64,000 bases of DNA from Halomonas sp. YLGW01. GTDB taxonomy: Bacteria > Pseudomonadota > Gammaproteobacteria > Pseudomonadales > Halomonadaceae. The notes beneath the pieces are model-generated. The model was not told the origin of the DNA and ran no database searches. It was given only the letters and a program-made list of their open reading frames with translations. The stretch lies in assembly GCF_014840935.1 (NCBI RefSeq), contig NZ_CP062005.1, positions 1,674,001 to 1,738,000 on the forward strand, written 5' to 3'. Positions within the stretch are counted from its first letter, which is position 1. Every line of letters begins with the position of its first letter. Below, in pieces: positions 47,362 through 55,721 of the stretch. Made by a program: the position numbers and the translations under genes.

Positions 47362-48378
47362 ATGAAAGCCATTGGCTACTACCAAACCGGTTCTATCGAC
47401 CGCGATGACGCCCTGGTCGATATCGAACTCGACGCCCCGACCGCCTCCGGCCATGACCTGCTGATCAGGGTCGAGGCCATTTCCGTCAACCCGGTGGACT
47501 ACAAGATTCGTCAGAATCGAGCCCCGGCCGAAGGTCAGGTCGCCGTGCTCGGTTGGGACGCGGTCGGCGAAGTCGTTGCGGTGGGTAATCAAGCCACTCG
47601 CTTCTCGCCGGGCGACAAGGTCTGGTATGCCGGCGACATCAGCCGGGCCGGGACCAATAGCGAGTTTCACCTGGTCGATGAGCGCATCGTTGGACACGCC
47701 CCCAAGTCCGTGCCGGCCGCACAGGCGGCCGCCCTGCCGCTGACTACCCTGACCGCCTTCGAGATGCTGTTCGATCGCCTGCGTGTCACCGAGCCGGTAA
47801 CGGGTGCGGCGCCGGCGGTGCTCATCATCGGCGGTGCGGGCGGTGTGGGCTCCATCACCATCCAGCTGCTGCGCGCCCTGACCGACCTGACCGTGATTGC
47901 CACGACGTCTCGTCCGGAAACTCGGGAGTGGGTCAAGACCCTGGGCGCCCACCACGTCATCGATCACCGACAGCCGCTGCCGGCGCAGATCGAGGCACTG
48001 GGCATCGGCCAGCCCGGCTTCGTGTTCTCCACCAATCATTCCGAGCAATACGCAGAGCAGGTGGCGGACCTGATCGCCCCACAGGGCCGCTTCGGCTTGA
48101 TCGATGATCCTGAAACGCTGAACGTGCTGCCCTTCAAGACCAAGGCGGCGTCCATCCACTGGGAACTGATGTTCACGCGCGCGCTCTTCTCCACCGCCGA
48201 CATCGACCGCCAGGGCAGGATTCTCGACAAGGTTGCGGCCCTGCTGGACAGCGCCTTGATCCAGTCCACCGCAACCGAAGCCTTCGGTCGCATCAATGCG
48301 GCGAACCTAAAGCGGGCGCATGCGCTGCTCGAGAGCGGCAAGGCGAAGGGCAAGATCGTGCTCGAGGGCTTCGACTGA
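47362..48378 (+). CDS. Zinc-type alcohol dehydrogenase-like / quinone oxidoreductase
   Basis: A 338-residue medium-chain dehydrogenase of the ZADH/YogA type. The catalytic zinc ligands of true alcohol dehydrogenases are absent at the usual cysteine, while the GGAGGVGSITIQL nucleotide-binding loop near residue 155 is complete. VSVNPVDYK and GWDAVGEVVAVG match quinone reductases. A TATGAT (47259-47264) lies 98 bases upstream as a possible -10. It follows the Yellow-family gene by 206 bp. Confidence 0.88.
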   Translation: MKAIGYYQTGSIDRDDALVDIELDAPTASGHDLLIRVEAISVNPVDYKIRQNRAPAEGQVAVLGWDAVGEVVAVGNQATRFSPGDKVWYAGDISRAGTNSEFHLVDERIVGHAPKSVPAAQAAALPLTTLTAFEMLFDRLRVTEPVTGAAPAVLIIGGAGGVGSITIQLLRALTDLTVIATTSRPETREWVKTLGAHHVIDHRQPLPAQIEALGIGQPGFVFSTNHSEQYAEQVADLIAPQGRFGLIDDPETLNVLPFKTKAASIHWELMFTRALFSTADIDRQGRILDKVAALLDSALIQSTATEAFGRINAANLKRAHALLESGKAKGKIVLEGFD

Positions 48379-48408
48379 GCGATTGAGCACTGTAACCAGA
48401 TAGGTATC

Positions 48409-48434
48409 AAGGCGGCCGGCTCCCCGGCCGCCTT
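48409..48434 (+). terminator. Hairpin after the zinc-type dehydrogenase
   Basis: AAGGCGGCCGG pairs exactly with 48424-48434 around CTCC. GCG follows, with no T-tract. It sits 30 bases after the stop. Confidence 0.65.
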
Positions 48435-48470
48435 GCGTTATCTCCCGCGCCCCTTCGCGCTCGCCCCTAC

Positions 48471-48504
48471 GTTTGGTGAGATCAGTCGTTTGGTGAGATC
48501 AGTC
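48471..48504. repeat. 17-bp perfect tandem duplication
   Basis: GTTTGGTGAGATCAGTC is present twice in a row in the gap between the dehydrogenase and the MFS gene. It looks like a recent slippage or duplication event. Confidence 0.8.
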
Positions 48505-48526
48505 TGGAAGGATCAATCGGGTGCGC

Positions 48527-49900
48527 TCAGGCCGTCGAGGTCGCGTGTTCCGACCCGTCGGCGGGAGGTTCTTCTTCCCCTACCGCTTCTGCCTCCCGGG
48601 CATAATGATCCTCATGGTCCAGCGAATCGACCTGCAGGTCGAGCTCGAACTGAACGGGGTCATGGCGAGGATCGAGCTCGTTGAGATAATGCTGGGTCTC
48701 CATGACCGGCATGGCCACGAAAGGCTCCTGATCCACCTCTTCCTTGACCTGGCCACGACCCGCCAGCAGGCGAACGGCGATGAAACCAGCCAGCGTGAGT
48801 GCCACGGCACCCAGGAAGAACCATAGCCCATCGGGACCGACCACCTGCATGACCAGCGACGCCCCGAAGGGGCCAACGATCGAGCCGACGCCATAGGTCA
48901 TCATCAGCTTGCCGTTGGCGGCCACGATCTCCTCCGGCTTCAGCCAATCATTGGTGTGCGCGAGGCTAAGGGAGTAGAGCGTATGCAGCATGGCCGTATG
49001 AAAGCTCGCCACCAGCAGCAACATGAGATAGTCGACCCGGGCGGCCACCGAGATAAAGGCGCCGGAAACGGCCATGATCGCCGCCATGGCCAGGATGACC
49101 TTACGCCGATCGATGCGATCCGAGAGCCGTCCCAGGCCCCACTGGGCGAACAGCGCCACCAGCGTGGTGATGGCCATGAACTGGGCGGTCTGTGCGGTGG
49201 AAAGGCCAATCTCCTGACCATAGTAAGGCGTCATGGCAAAGAAGGCCTGCACCATCAAACCGGCGGTGAAGGCGCCGACCAGGCCCACCGGCGCCAGCTT
49301 GAAGAGCGCCTTCAGCTTGATCTTCTGGGGCTGGAGTTCCTGTGCCGCTCGCGGACCATGGATACGATGAATCGACAGCGGCACCAGCGACAGCGCGAAC
49401 AGCATGCCTGCCAGGGAGAACAGCACCATGGTAGCCGGGTCGGCACTGTTCAGCAGCCACTGGCCCCCGGCCAGGGAGAGGGTCGAGATGACCAGGTACC
49501 AGCCCAGCACCTTGCCGCGATTGTCATTGGAGGACTCCCCGGAGACCCAGGATTCCATCACCATCAGAAGGCCCGCGGTGGCGCCACCGCCGAAGACACG
49601 CCAGACCAGCCAGGCCCAGGGGTTGACCCAGAGCCCGTGCAGCATCGCGGTGACCGCCAGCGTCGCCGCACAGGCGGCAAAGACCCGGATATGCCCCACG
49701 GCCCGGATGCGCTTCTCCAGCCAGTAGCTGCCGATCACGAAGCCGAAGGAGAAACTCGACATCAGCAGACCCGCCATCTGCGAGGGGAAGCCCTCGAGTG
49801 ACATGCGCACCCCGAGCAGGGTCATGATCAGACCATGCCCCAGCAGGAAGCTGATCTCGCAGACAAACAGAATCGGCAGAGTGGCCGGCAAGCTACGCAC
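48527..49900 (-). CDS. MFS transporter (YcaD-like)
   Basis: A 457-residue major facilitator with twelve helices. LLMSSFSFGFVIGSYWLEKRIRAVGHIRVFA and MVMESWVSGESSNDNRGKVLGWYLV are typical of the YcaD branch; the cytosolic tail (about 395-457) is long and acidic (many Asp/Glu/His), as is common in halophile proteins. Function and substrate are unknown. It is single, followed by a terminator-poor 148-bp gap. Confidence 0.88.
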   Translation of the reverse strand: MRSLPATLPILFVCEISFLLGHGLIMTLLGVRMSLEGFPSQMAGLLMSSFSFGFVIGSYWLEKRIRAVGHIRVFAACAATLAVTAMLHGLWVNPWAWLVWRVFGGGATAGLLMVMESWVSGESSNDNRGKVLGWYLVISTLSLAGGQWLLNSADPATMVLFSLAGMLFALSLVPLSIHRIHGPRAAQELQPQKIKLKALFKLAPVGLVGAFTAGLMVQAFFAMTPYYGQEIGLSTAQTAQFMAITTLVALFAQWGLGRLSDRIDRRKVILAMAAIMAVSGAFISVAARVDYLMLLLVASFHTAMLHTLYSLSLAHTNDWLKPEEIVAANGKLMMTYGVGSIVGPFGASLVMQVVGPDGLWFFLGAVALTLAGFIAVRLLAGRGQVKEEVDQEPFVAMPVMETQHYLNELDPRHDPVQFELDLQVDSLDHEDHYAREAEAVGEEEPPADGSEHATSTA

Positions 49901-50058
49901 GAAACGCCCTCCATCAAGACGATGAGCGGCCGATGCAGTGGATCGGCAAAGAAAAAGACAATAGCCCGGCGCCAGACCGAGGCGGCCTGATTGCAGGGGG
50001 CAGGAAGGACCGGGCGCATTCTACCGGCTTCGAAAGAAGTTTCCAGCCCATCATCGAC

Positions 50059-50093
50059 TTATGCACAGTTTCTGTGGATAACGTTGTGCAAAG
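50059..50093. promoter_or_regulatory. Cluster of three DnaA-box-like sequences
   Basis: TTATGCACA (50059-50067, plus strand) fits TTWTNCACA. TGTGGATAA (50073-50081) is the exact complement of the consensus TTATCCACA. TGTGCAAAG (50085-50093) is a one-mismatch box on the minus strand. All three lie in 35 bases. No dnaA, dnaN, gyrB or parAB gene is in the window. Confidence 0.6.
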
Positions 50094-50178
50094 CCAAGGG
50101 AGAGTCGGTCAGGCTGCCGACCACTGAGCCGGCACCGACAGGATGGTCAGATTTTCACCAAGATAGTGTTTCGGGGGC

Positions 50179-50219
50179 AAAAAAAGGCTCGACCACCCTG
50201 ATCGGGATGGTCGGGCCTT
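50179..50219 (-). terminator. Rho-independent terminator of the CoA-transferase operon
   Basis: A long stem (50184-50198 with about 50204-50219, one G-U pair and one bulge) is followed on the minus strand by a seven-base T-run (A at 50179-50185 on the plus strand). Confidence 0.88.
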
Positions 50220-50265
50220 GTTGCGGTGACCGCCCACAGCGGGAGGGACACCAGGATGGGGATAA

Positions 50266-50928
50266 TCAAGCCTCGAAGGTCATCTCCGGCACGTGATCGG
50301 GCACCACCAGCTTGCCGGCGGTCTTCTCGACGATCTCTTCGACGGAAACGCCCGGCGCCCGCTCCACGAGGTGGAAGGCGCCATCCTTGATTTCCAGGTA
50401 GGCAAGATCGGTCAGCACCCGATTGATGCAGCCCGCGCCGGTCAGGGGCAGGTTGCAGGACTCGAGGAGCTTGGACTCGCCATGCTTGGAGGCATGGGTC
50501 ATGGTGCAGATGATGTTCTCGGCGCCAGCTACCAGGTCCATGGCGCCGCCCATGCCCTTGATCAGCTTGCCCGGTATCATCCAGGACGCGATGTTGCCGT
50601 TCTGGTCCACCTCGAAGGCGCCCAGCACCGTGAGGTCTACATGGCCGCCACGGATCATGGCGAAGGATTCCGCCGAGGAGAAGATCGCCGCCCCCGGGCG
50701 GGCCGTCACGGTCTGCTTGCCCGCGTTGATCATGTCCGGATCGACTTCTTCTTCGGTGGGGAAGCGCCCCATGCCCAGCAGGCCGTTCTCGGACTGCAGC
50801 ATCACGTCGATGCCGTCGGGCACGTAGTTCGCCACCAGGGTCGGGATGCCGATGCCCAGGTTGACGTAGAAACCGTCCTCGAGTTCGCGGGCCACGCGCT
50901 GTGCCATCTGTTCGCGGGTCAGTGCCAT
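50266..50928 (-). CDS. scoB: 3-oxoacid CoA-transferase subunit B
   Basis: The 220-residue beta subunit of succinyl-CoA:3-ketoacid CoA-transferase. The catalytic glutamate sits in LQSENGLLGMG (about residue 47), and NLGIGIPTLVANYVPDG and AEGENIICTMTHASK-like stretches are in place. The enzyme activates acetoacetate with CoA from succinyl-CoA in ketone-body use. It follows subunit A by 48 bases and is closed by a strong terminator. Confidence 0.95.
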   Translation of the reverse strand: MALTREQMAQRVARELEDGFYVNLGIGIPTLVANYVPDGIDVMLQSENGLLGMGRFPTEEEVDPDMINAGKQTVTARPGAAIFSSAESFAMIRGGHVDLTVLGAFEVDQNGNIASWMIPGKLIKGMGGAMDLVAGAENIICTMTHASKHGESKLLESCNLPLTGAGCINRVLTDLAYLEIKDGAFHLVERAPGVSVEEIVEKTAGKLVVPDHVPEMTFEA

Positions 50929-50976
50929 CTTGATTGCCTCTCTGCCGAATTCTTGTGTGGTGAGCCGTGGTCGCCT

Positions 50977-51678
50977 TCAGGCCTCGCGTACGGTGCGCTT
51001 TTCGATGCGCTTCTCGAAGCTGCCCTGAATGATGCGATCGACATAGATCCCCGGGGTATGGATCTGGTCGGGATGCAGCTCGCCGGGCTCGACGATCTCC
51101 TCGACTTCGACCACGGTGATCCGGCCGGCGGTGGCGGCCAGCGGGTTGAAGTTCTGAGCCGTGTCGCGATAGACGACGTTGCCATAGCGATCGGCCTTCC
51201 AGCCCTTGACGATGGCGAAGTCGCCGACCACGGATTCCTCGAGGATATAGGGGCGCCCGTTGAACTCACGCACCTCCTTGCCTTCGCCGATCGGCGTGCC
51301 GTAGCCCGTGGCGGTGTAAAACGCCGGGATACCCGCCCCACCGGCACGCATCTTCTCGGCCAGAGTGCCCTGCGGAGTCAGCACCACCTCGATCTGATTC
51401 TCGAGCATCTGTTGCTCGAAGAGGGCGTTCTCACCGACATAGGAGGCGTAGATGGTGCTGATCTGACGATCCTCCAGCAGCAGCCCCAGGCCGAAGCCAT
51501 CGACGCCACAGTTGTTGGAATACACCGTCAGATCCTTGACGCCGCGACGCTTGATCTCACCGATCAGGTTCTCGGGAATACCGCAAAGCCCGAACCCGCC
51601 GGCGATCACGGTCATACCGCTCTCGATTCCGGCCATCGCTTCCTCGTAGGAACCCACTCGCTTGTCGAATCCGGCCAT
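50977..51678 (-). CDS. scoA: 3-oxoacid CoA-transferase subunit A
   Basis: The 233-residue alpha subunit with [42 protein letters not shown] and [17 protein letters not shown], the oxyanion-hole and CoA-binding regions of the family. Both subunits form the heterotetramer. Divergent from the LysR gene at 51821 over 142 bp that hold an AT-rich TTATTG-N15-CAATAA arm pair. Confidence 0.95.
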   Translation of the reverse strand: MAGFDKRVGSYEEAMAGIESGMTVIAGGFGLCGIPENLIGEIKRRGVKDLTVYSNNCGVDGFGLGLLLEDRQISTIYASYVGENALFEQQMLENQIEVVLTPQGTLAEKMRAGGAGIPAFYTATGYGTPIGEGKEVREFNGRPYILEESVVGDFAIVKGWKADRYGNVVYRDTAQNFNPLAATAGRITVVEVEEIVEPGELHPDQIHTPGIYVDRIIQGSFEKRIEKRTVREA

Positions 51679-51820
51679 GTCACTGCCTCGTGGTTGTTGG
51701 AGGGTTGTTCTTGAGTCGTTTCCAGTGTCGTACCCAACACATCTATTTGTTAAGTTTGTTTTATTTATTGATTAATATCATTCCCCAATAAGTCCAACCT
51801 CCTGGGTCACGGGGGATCTC
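51679..51820. promoter_or_regulatory. Divergent scoA / LysR regulatory region
   Basis: This 142-bp region is far richer in A and T than its surroundings. TTATTG (51765-51770) and CAATAA (51786-51791) form an inverted pair with 15 bases between, a layout used by LysR proteins. No core promoter is clear. Confidence 0.5.
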
Positions 51821-52723
51821 ATGACCGTAAAACAGCTTCGCGCCTTTCTCGCCGTCGCCCAGACCCTGAGCTTCACCCGGGCGTGCGATCGCCTGCACCT
51901 GTCCCAGCCGGCCCTGAGCCTGGCCATCAAGGGCCTGGAAGACAGCCTCGGTGGCCCGCTGCTGATCCGCAGCACCCGACGCGTCAGCCTGACGCCCGAA
52001 GGCGAGGCGCTGGTGCCCCTGGCAAAGAGACTGCTGGCCGACTGGGACAACACCGAGGAGCGACTGCGCCAGCACTTCACCCTGGAGCTGGGTCGTGTGG
52101 CCATCGCCGCCATGCCGTCTTTTGCCTGCAACCTGTTGCCCGATGCCCTGATGGCCTTCCGGTCGCGCTTTCCGCGCATCCAGGTGACCGTCCATGACGT
52201 CATCAACGAACAGGTGATCGAGATGGTCCGCCACGAGCGGGTGGAGCTAGGGATCGCCTTCGCCCCCGAGGCCATGGAGGACCTGGCCTTCACGCCTCTG
52301 TTCAGCGACCGCTTCGTCGCAGTGCTGCCCCCCGACTCACCGCTCGCGGAGGCGACGTCGATATCCTGGCAGGCCCTCCTCGCGGAGGATCTGATCACCC
52401 TGCAGCGTCCTTCCATGGTCAGGCGGCTGCTGGATCAGGCCCTCGCGGATCAGGGCATCGAGCTACGGGTTGCCTTCGAGAGTCACCAACTGGCGACAGT
52501 GGGACGCATGGTGGCCTGTGGCCTCGGCGTCAGCGCCGTCCCCTCGCTGTGCCAACCTCACATGCAAGCACTGGGCGCGCGTTGCCTGCCCTTGCACGGC
52601 CCGATCATTTCCCACCGGATCGGGCTGCTGTCACCACGAGACCGAAAGCTGTCGGTGGCCGCCAAGGCCCTCGCCGAGGTCCTCGAGGAAAGCGTCCAGG
52701 CACCAATGCTACGCTCAAAGTAG
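51821..52723 (+). CDS. LysR-type transcriptional regulator of the ketone-body genes
   Basis: A 300-residue regulator with the winged helix MTVKQLRAFLAVAQTLSFTRACDRLHLSQPALSLAIKGLE and a complete effector domain. Its divergence from scoAB and its end 26 bases before the acetoacetyl-CoA synthetase gene point to these as its targets. The likely inducer is acetoacetate or 3-hydroxybutyrate, by position only. Confidence 0.92.
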   Translation: MTVKQLRAFLAVAQTLSFTRACDRLHLSQPALSLAIKGLEDSLGGPLLIRSTRRVSLTPEGEALVPLAKRLLADWDNTEERLRQHFTLELGRVAIAAMPSFACNLLPDALMAFRSRFPRIQVTVHDVINEQVIEMVRHERVELGIAFAPEAMEDLAFTPLFSDRFVAVLPPDSPLAEATSISWQALLAEDLITLQRPSMVRRLLDQALADQGIELRVAFESHQLATVGRMVACGLGVSAVPSLCQPHMQALGARCLPLHGPIISHRIGLLSPRDRKLSVAAKALAEVLEESVQAPMLRSK

Positions 52724-52749
52724 CACTACTGCCGATATGGGAGGGGGCG

Positions 52750-54699
52750 ATGTCGACACCCCTGTGGCAACCCGATCCCGCGGCCATGGCCGCCACCCGG
52801 ATGAGTGCGCTGATGCGGCGCATCGAGGCCGAGTTTGACGTCGCCCTGGAGGATTATGCGGCGCTGCATGCCTTCAGCGTTCAGCACCTGGACGACTTCT
52901 GGGGCCTGTTATGGGAGGAGTTCGGCATCATCGCCGAGACGCGCGGCACCCGCGTGCTGGAAGCTCCCGAGGCGATGCCGGGGGCGCGCTGGTTTCCCGA
53001 CGCCCGTCTCAACATGGCCGAGAACCTGCTGTGGCGCCGCGATGACCACCCCGCCCTGATCTGTTGCGATGAGCGGGGCCGGCGACGTGTGCTCAGCTAT
53101 GCCGACCTCTACCTGTGTGTGGCTCGCCTGGCCAAGGCACTGAAGGCCCACGGCGTGACGGCAGGCGACCGGGTCGCGGGCATCGTGCCCAACAGCGAAC
53201 AGGCCGTGATCGCCATGCTCGCCAGCGCCAGCCTCGGCGCGGTCTGGTCTTCCTGCTCGCCAGACTTCGGCCATCACGGGCTCCTCGACCGATTCGGCCA
53301 GATCGAGCCCAAGGTGCTGATCGCCGCCGACGGCTACGTCTGGAACGGACAGTCCATCGATATCCGCGAGCGGGTGGCCAGTGTCGCCGCGGTGCTCCCC
53401 TCGCTCGAGGTACTGCTGATCTTTCCCTTCCTCGACGACGCCCCCGACCTCTCCGCGATCGACGGCGCCATCCCCTGGGCGCAATTCGTCGACACCGATG
53501 CCCACGAGATCGCGTTCACGCCGCTGCCCTTCGCGCATCCGCTCTATATTCTCTATTCCTCGGGGACCACCGGCACGCCCAAATGCATCGTGCATGGCGC
53601 GGGCGGCACTCTGCTCCAGCACCTGAAGGAACATCGCCTGCACACGGACCTGACGGACGAGGACGTGCTGTTCTATTACACCACCTGCGGGTGGATGATG
53701 TGGAACTGGCTGGTCTCCGGTCTCGCCACCGGCGCCAGCCTGGTCCTCTACGACGGCTCGCCCTTCGCGCCAGCGCCCGACACCCTATGGGCGCTGGCCG
53801 AGCGTGAGCGCATCAGCGTCTTCGGGACCAGCGCCAAGTACCTCGCCGCCTGCGAGAAGCAGGGCCTGACACCGGGCCGTCGCTACGATCTGCAGGCGCT
53901 GCGTACGCTCCTTTCCACCGGCTCGCCCCTACTCCACGAGTCCTACGATTACGCCTACCGCGAGATCAAGGCAGACCTGCTTCTGGTGTCGATGTCCGGG
54001 GGCACCGACATCGTGTCCTGCTTTGCGCTGGGCTGCCCGATTCGCCCGGTCTACCGTGGCCAGCTTCAGTGCCGGGGGCTCGGCATGGCCGTCGATGTCG
54101 TCGATGATCAGGGCCGATCGCTAATCGGCGAGAAGGGTGAGCTGGTCTGTTCCCGCCCCTTCCCCTCCATGCCCATCGGCTTCTGGAACGATCCCGACGA
54201 TACCCGCTATCGGGAGGCCTACTTCTCGACCTTCCCCGGCATCTGGGCCCATGGCGACTACGCCGAGATCACCCCCGAGGATGGCCTGATCATCCACGGG
54301 CGCTCGGACGCCGTGCTCAACCCGGGCGGGGTACGGATCGGCACCGCCGAGATCTACCGCCAGGTGGAGAAAATCGATGAGGTACTGGAATCCCTGTGCA
54401 TCGGTCAGGAGTGGCAGGACGACGTGCGAGTGGTGCTGTTCGTGCGCCTGCGAGACGGCATCACGCTGGATGACTCGCTGCGCGAGCGCATTCGCCGGAC
54501 GATCCGCGCCAACACGACGTCTCGCCATGTGCCGGCGAGAATCCTTGAGGTCTCCGATATTCCTCGCACCCTGTCGGGCAAGATCGTCGAGTTGGCGGTG
54601 CGCAACGTGGTGCATGGCCGCCCGGTCAACAATCAGGATGCACTGGCCAACCCCGAGGCCCTCAAACTCTTCGAGAACCGGCCCGAACTCAAGACCTGA
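52750..54699 (+). CDS. Acetoacetyl-CoA synthetase
   Basis: A 649-residue AMP-forming synthetase that converts acetoacetate, ATP and CoA to acetoacetyl-CoA. The P-loop YSSGTTGTPKCIVHG is near residue 263, followed by TTCGWMMWNWLVSGL and MSGGTDIVSCF, both typical of acetoacetyl-CoA rather than acetyl-CoA synthetases. The C-terminal lysine motif is RTLSGKIVELAVR. The usual start is the ATG at 52750 after GGGAGGGGG; the frame runs back to 52549 inside the LysR gene. With scoAB it gives the cell two ways to activate acetoacetate. Confidence 0.94.
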   Translation: MSTPLWQPDPAAMAATRMSALMRRIEAEFDVALEDYAALHAFSVQHLDDFWGLLWEEFGIIAETRGTRVLEAPEAMPGARWFPDARLNMAENLLWRRDDHPALICCDERGRRRVLSYADLYLCVARLAKALKAHGVTAGDRVAGIVPNSEQAVIAMLASASLGAVWSSCSPDFGHHGLLDRFGQIEPKVLIAADGYVWNGQSIDIRERVASVAAVLPSLEVLLIFPFLDDAPDLSAIDGAIPWAQFVDTDAHEIAFTPLPFAHPLYILYSSGTTGTPKCIVHGAGGTLLQHLKEHRLHTDLTDEDVLFYYTTCGWMMWNWLVSGLATGASLVLYDGSPFAPAPDTLWALAERERISVFGTSAKYLAACEKQGLTPGRRYDLQALRTLLSTGSPLLHESYDYAYREIKADLLLVSMSGGTDIVSCFALGCPIRPVYRGQLQCRGLGMAVDVVDDQGRSLIGEKGELVCSRPFPSMPIGFWNDPDDTRYREAYFSTFPGIWAHGDYAEITPEDGLIIHGRSDAVLNPGGVRIGTAEIYRQVEKIDEVLESLCIGQEWQDDVRVVLFVRLRDGITLDDSLRERIRRTIRANTTSRHVPARILEVSDIPRTLSGKIVELAVRNVVHGRPVNNQDALANPEALKLFENRPELKT

Positions 54700-54848
54700 G
54701 CTTCCCGGCCGTCGCCTGGCCGGGTGCGACCGACAGGCCAGCCGTGATCGACGGTCAGTCGGGGCCACGGCGTTGATCCCGCTGCTGGGCAGTTCCCGGG
54801 ACATGCAGTAGCATTGGTCGCCTGCGCCAAGTCGTTGAAGGAGAACGC

Positions 54849-55721
54849 ATGTCGACCCTCAAAGGGCTCGTCAGTCTGCTGCTGCTGGTGATCAACACCC
54901 TGTTCTGGGCGATTCCGCTGCTCATCCTGATCCTGCTCAAGCTGATCACCCCCGGCCGCCCCCTGCAGCGCCAGCTGCTCAAGGTGCTCAATGCGATCGC
55001 CGTGCAGTGGATCGGCTTCAACCTGTGGTGGATGCGCCACTGGCTCGAGCCCGACCTCGAGATCCGGGTGCCGGAAGAGCTCAGTCCCGACCGCTGGTGG
55101 CTAGTCATCGCCAACCACCAGAGCTGGACCGATATCTTCATGCTGCAGATGGCTCTGCATCGGCGCATCCCGATTCCGCGCTTCTTCATCAAGCGGGAAC
55201 TGATCTGGATTCCGGTCATCGGGCTAGCCTGGTGGGCGCTGGAGTTTCCGTTCATGCGGCGCTACTCCCGCGAGGTCCTCGAGAAGAATCCCGACCTGGC
55301 CCGGCGTGACCGCGAGGCCACCCACCGCATGTGCGAACGGGCGCAGGACATGCCCACCGCGATCTACAACTTCGTCGAGGGCACCCGGCTCACGCCGGCC
55401 AAGCATGACGCCCAGCAAAGCCCCTATCGCCACCTGCTGCGACCCAAGGCCGGCGGCACTGCCCAGGTCATCGGCTTGATGGGCCACCGGCTCAGCGGCA
55501 TTCTCGACGTGACCATCGACTATGCCGAACCAGAGCCCACCTTCTGGCGCTTTCTCTGCGGCCGCGAGGGCGCGATCCGGGTCTGCGTGAGACGGCTCGA
55601 GGTCCCGACCTGGATGCCGGGCGGCGACTATCATCAGGACCCGGATTACAAGGAACGCTTCCAGACATGGATCAACGCGCTGTGGCACGACAAGGATCGT
55701 ATCCTCGACGCCAAGACCTGA
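54849..55721 (+). CDS. Acyltransferase of the YihG/PlsC type
   Basis: A 290-residue membrane-bound 1-acylglycerol-3-phosphate acyltransferase relative with a strong N-terminal membrane helix pair (about 5-55). Block I NHQSWTD and block III FVEGTRLTPAK are complete. The size and the WWALEFPFMRRYSRE stretch match E. coli YihG. Its exact acceptor is unknown. The following lipoprotein gene overlaps its last 55 bases. Confidence 0.9.
   Translation: MSTLKGLVSLLLLVINTLFWAIPLLILILLKLITPGRPLQRQLLKVLNAIAVQWIGFNLWWMRHWLEPDLEIRVPEELSPDRWWLVIANHQSWTDIFMLQMALHRRIPIPRFFIKRELIWIPVIGLAWWALEFPFMRRYSREVLEKNPDLARRDREATHRMCERAQDMPTAIYNFVEGTRLTPAKHDAQQSPYRHLLRPKAGGTAQVIGLMGHRLSGILDVTIDYAEPEPTFWRFLCGREGAIRVCVRRLEVPTWMPGGDYHQDPDYKERFQTWINALWHDKDRILDAKT

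Larger units (their letters stand above)
49901..50265. other. 365-bp intergenic region with DnaA-box-like cluster and terminator
   Basis: No gene is visible. It separates the MFS start from the end of the CoA-transferase genes. It holds three DnaA-box-like nonamers (50059-50093) and the terminator at 50179-50219; the first 150 bases carry the MFS promoter area with nothing recognisable. Confidence 0.6.

Noticed and set aside
50059-50093. The DnaA-box cluster as the chromosomal origin
   Set aside because: No dnaA, dnaN, recF, gyrB, rpmH or parAB neighbours, and no adjacent AT-rich unwinding region.
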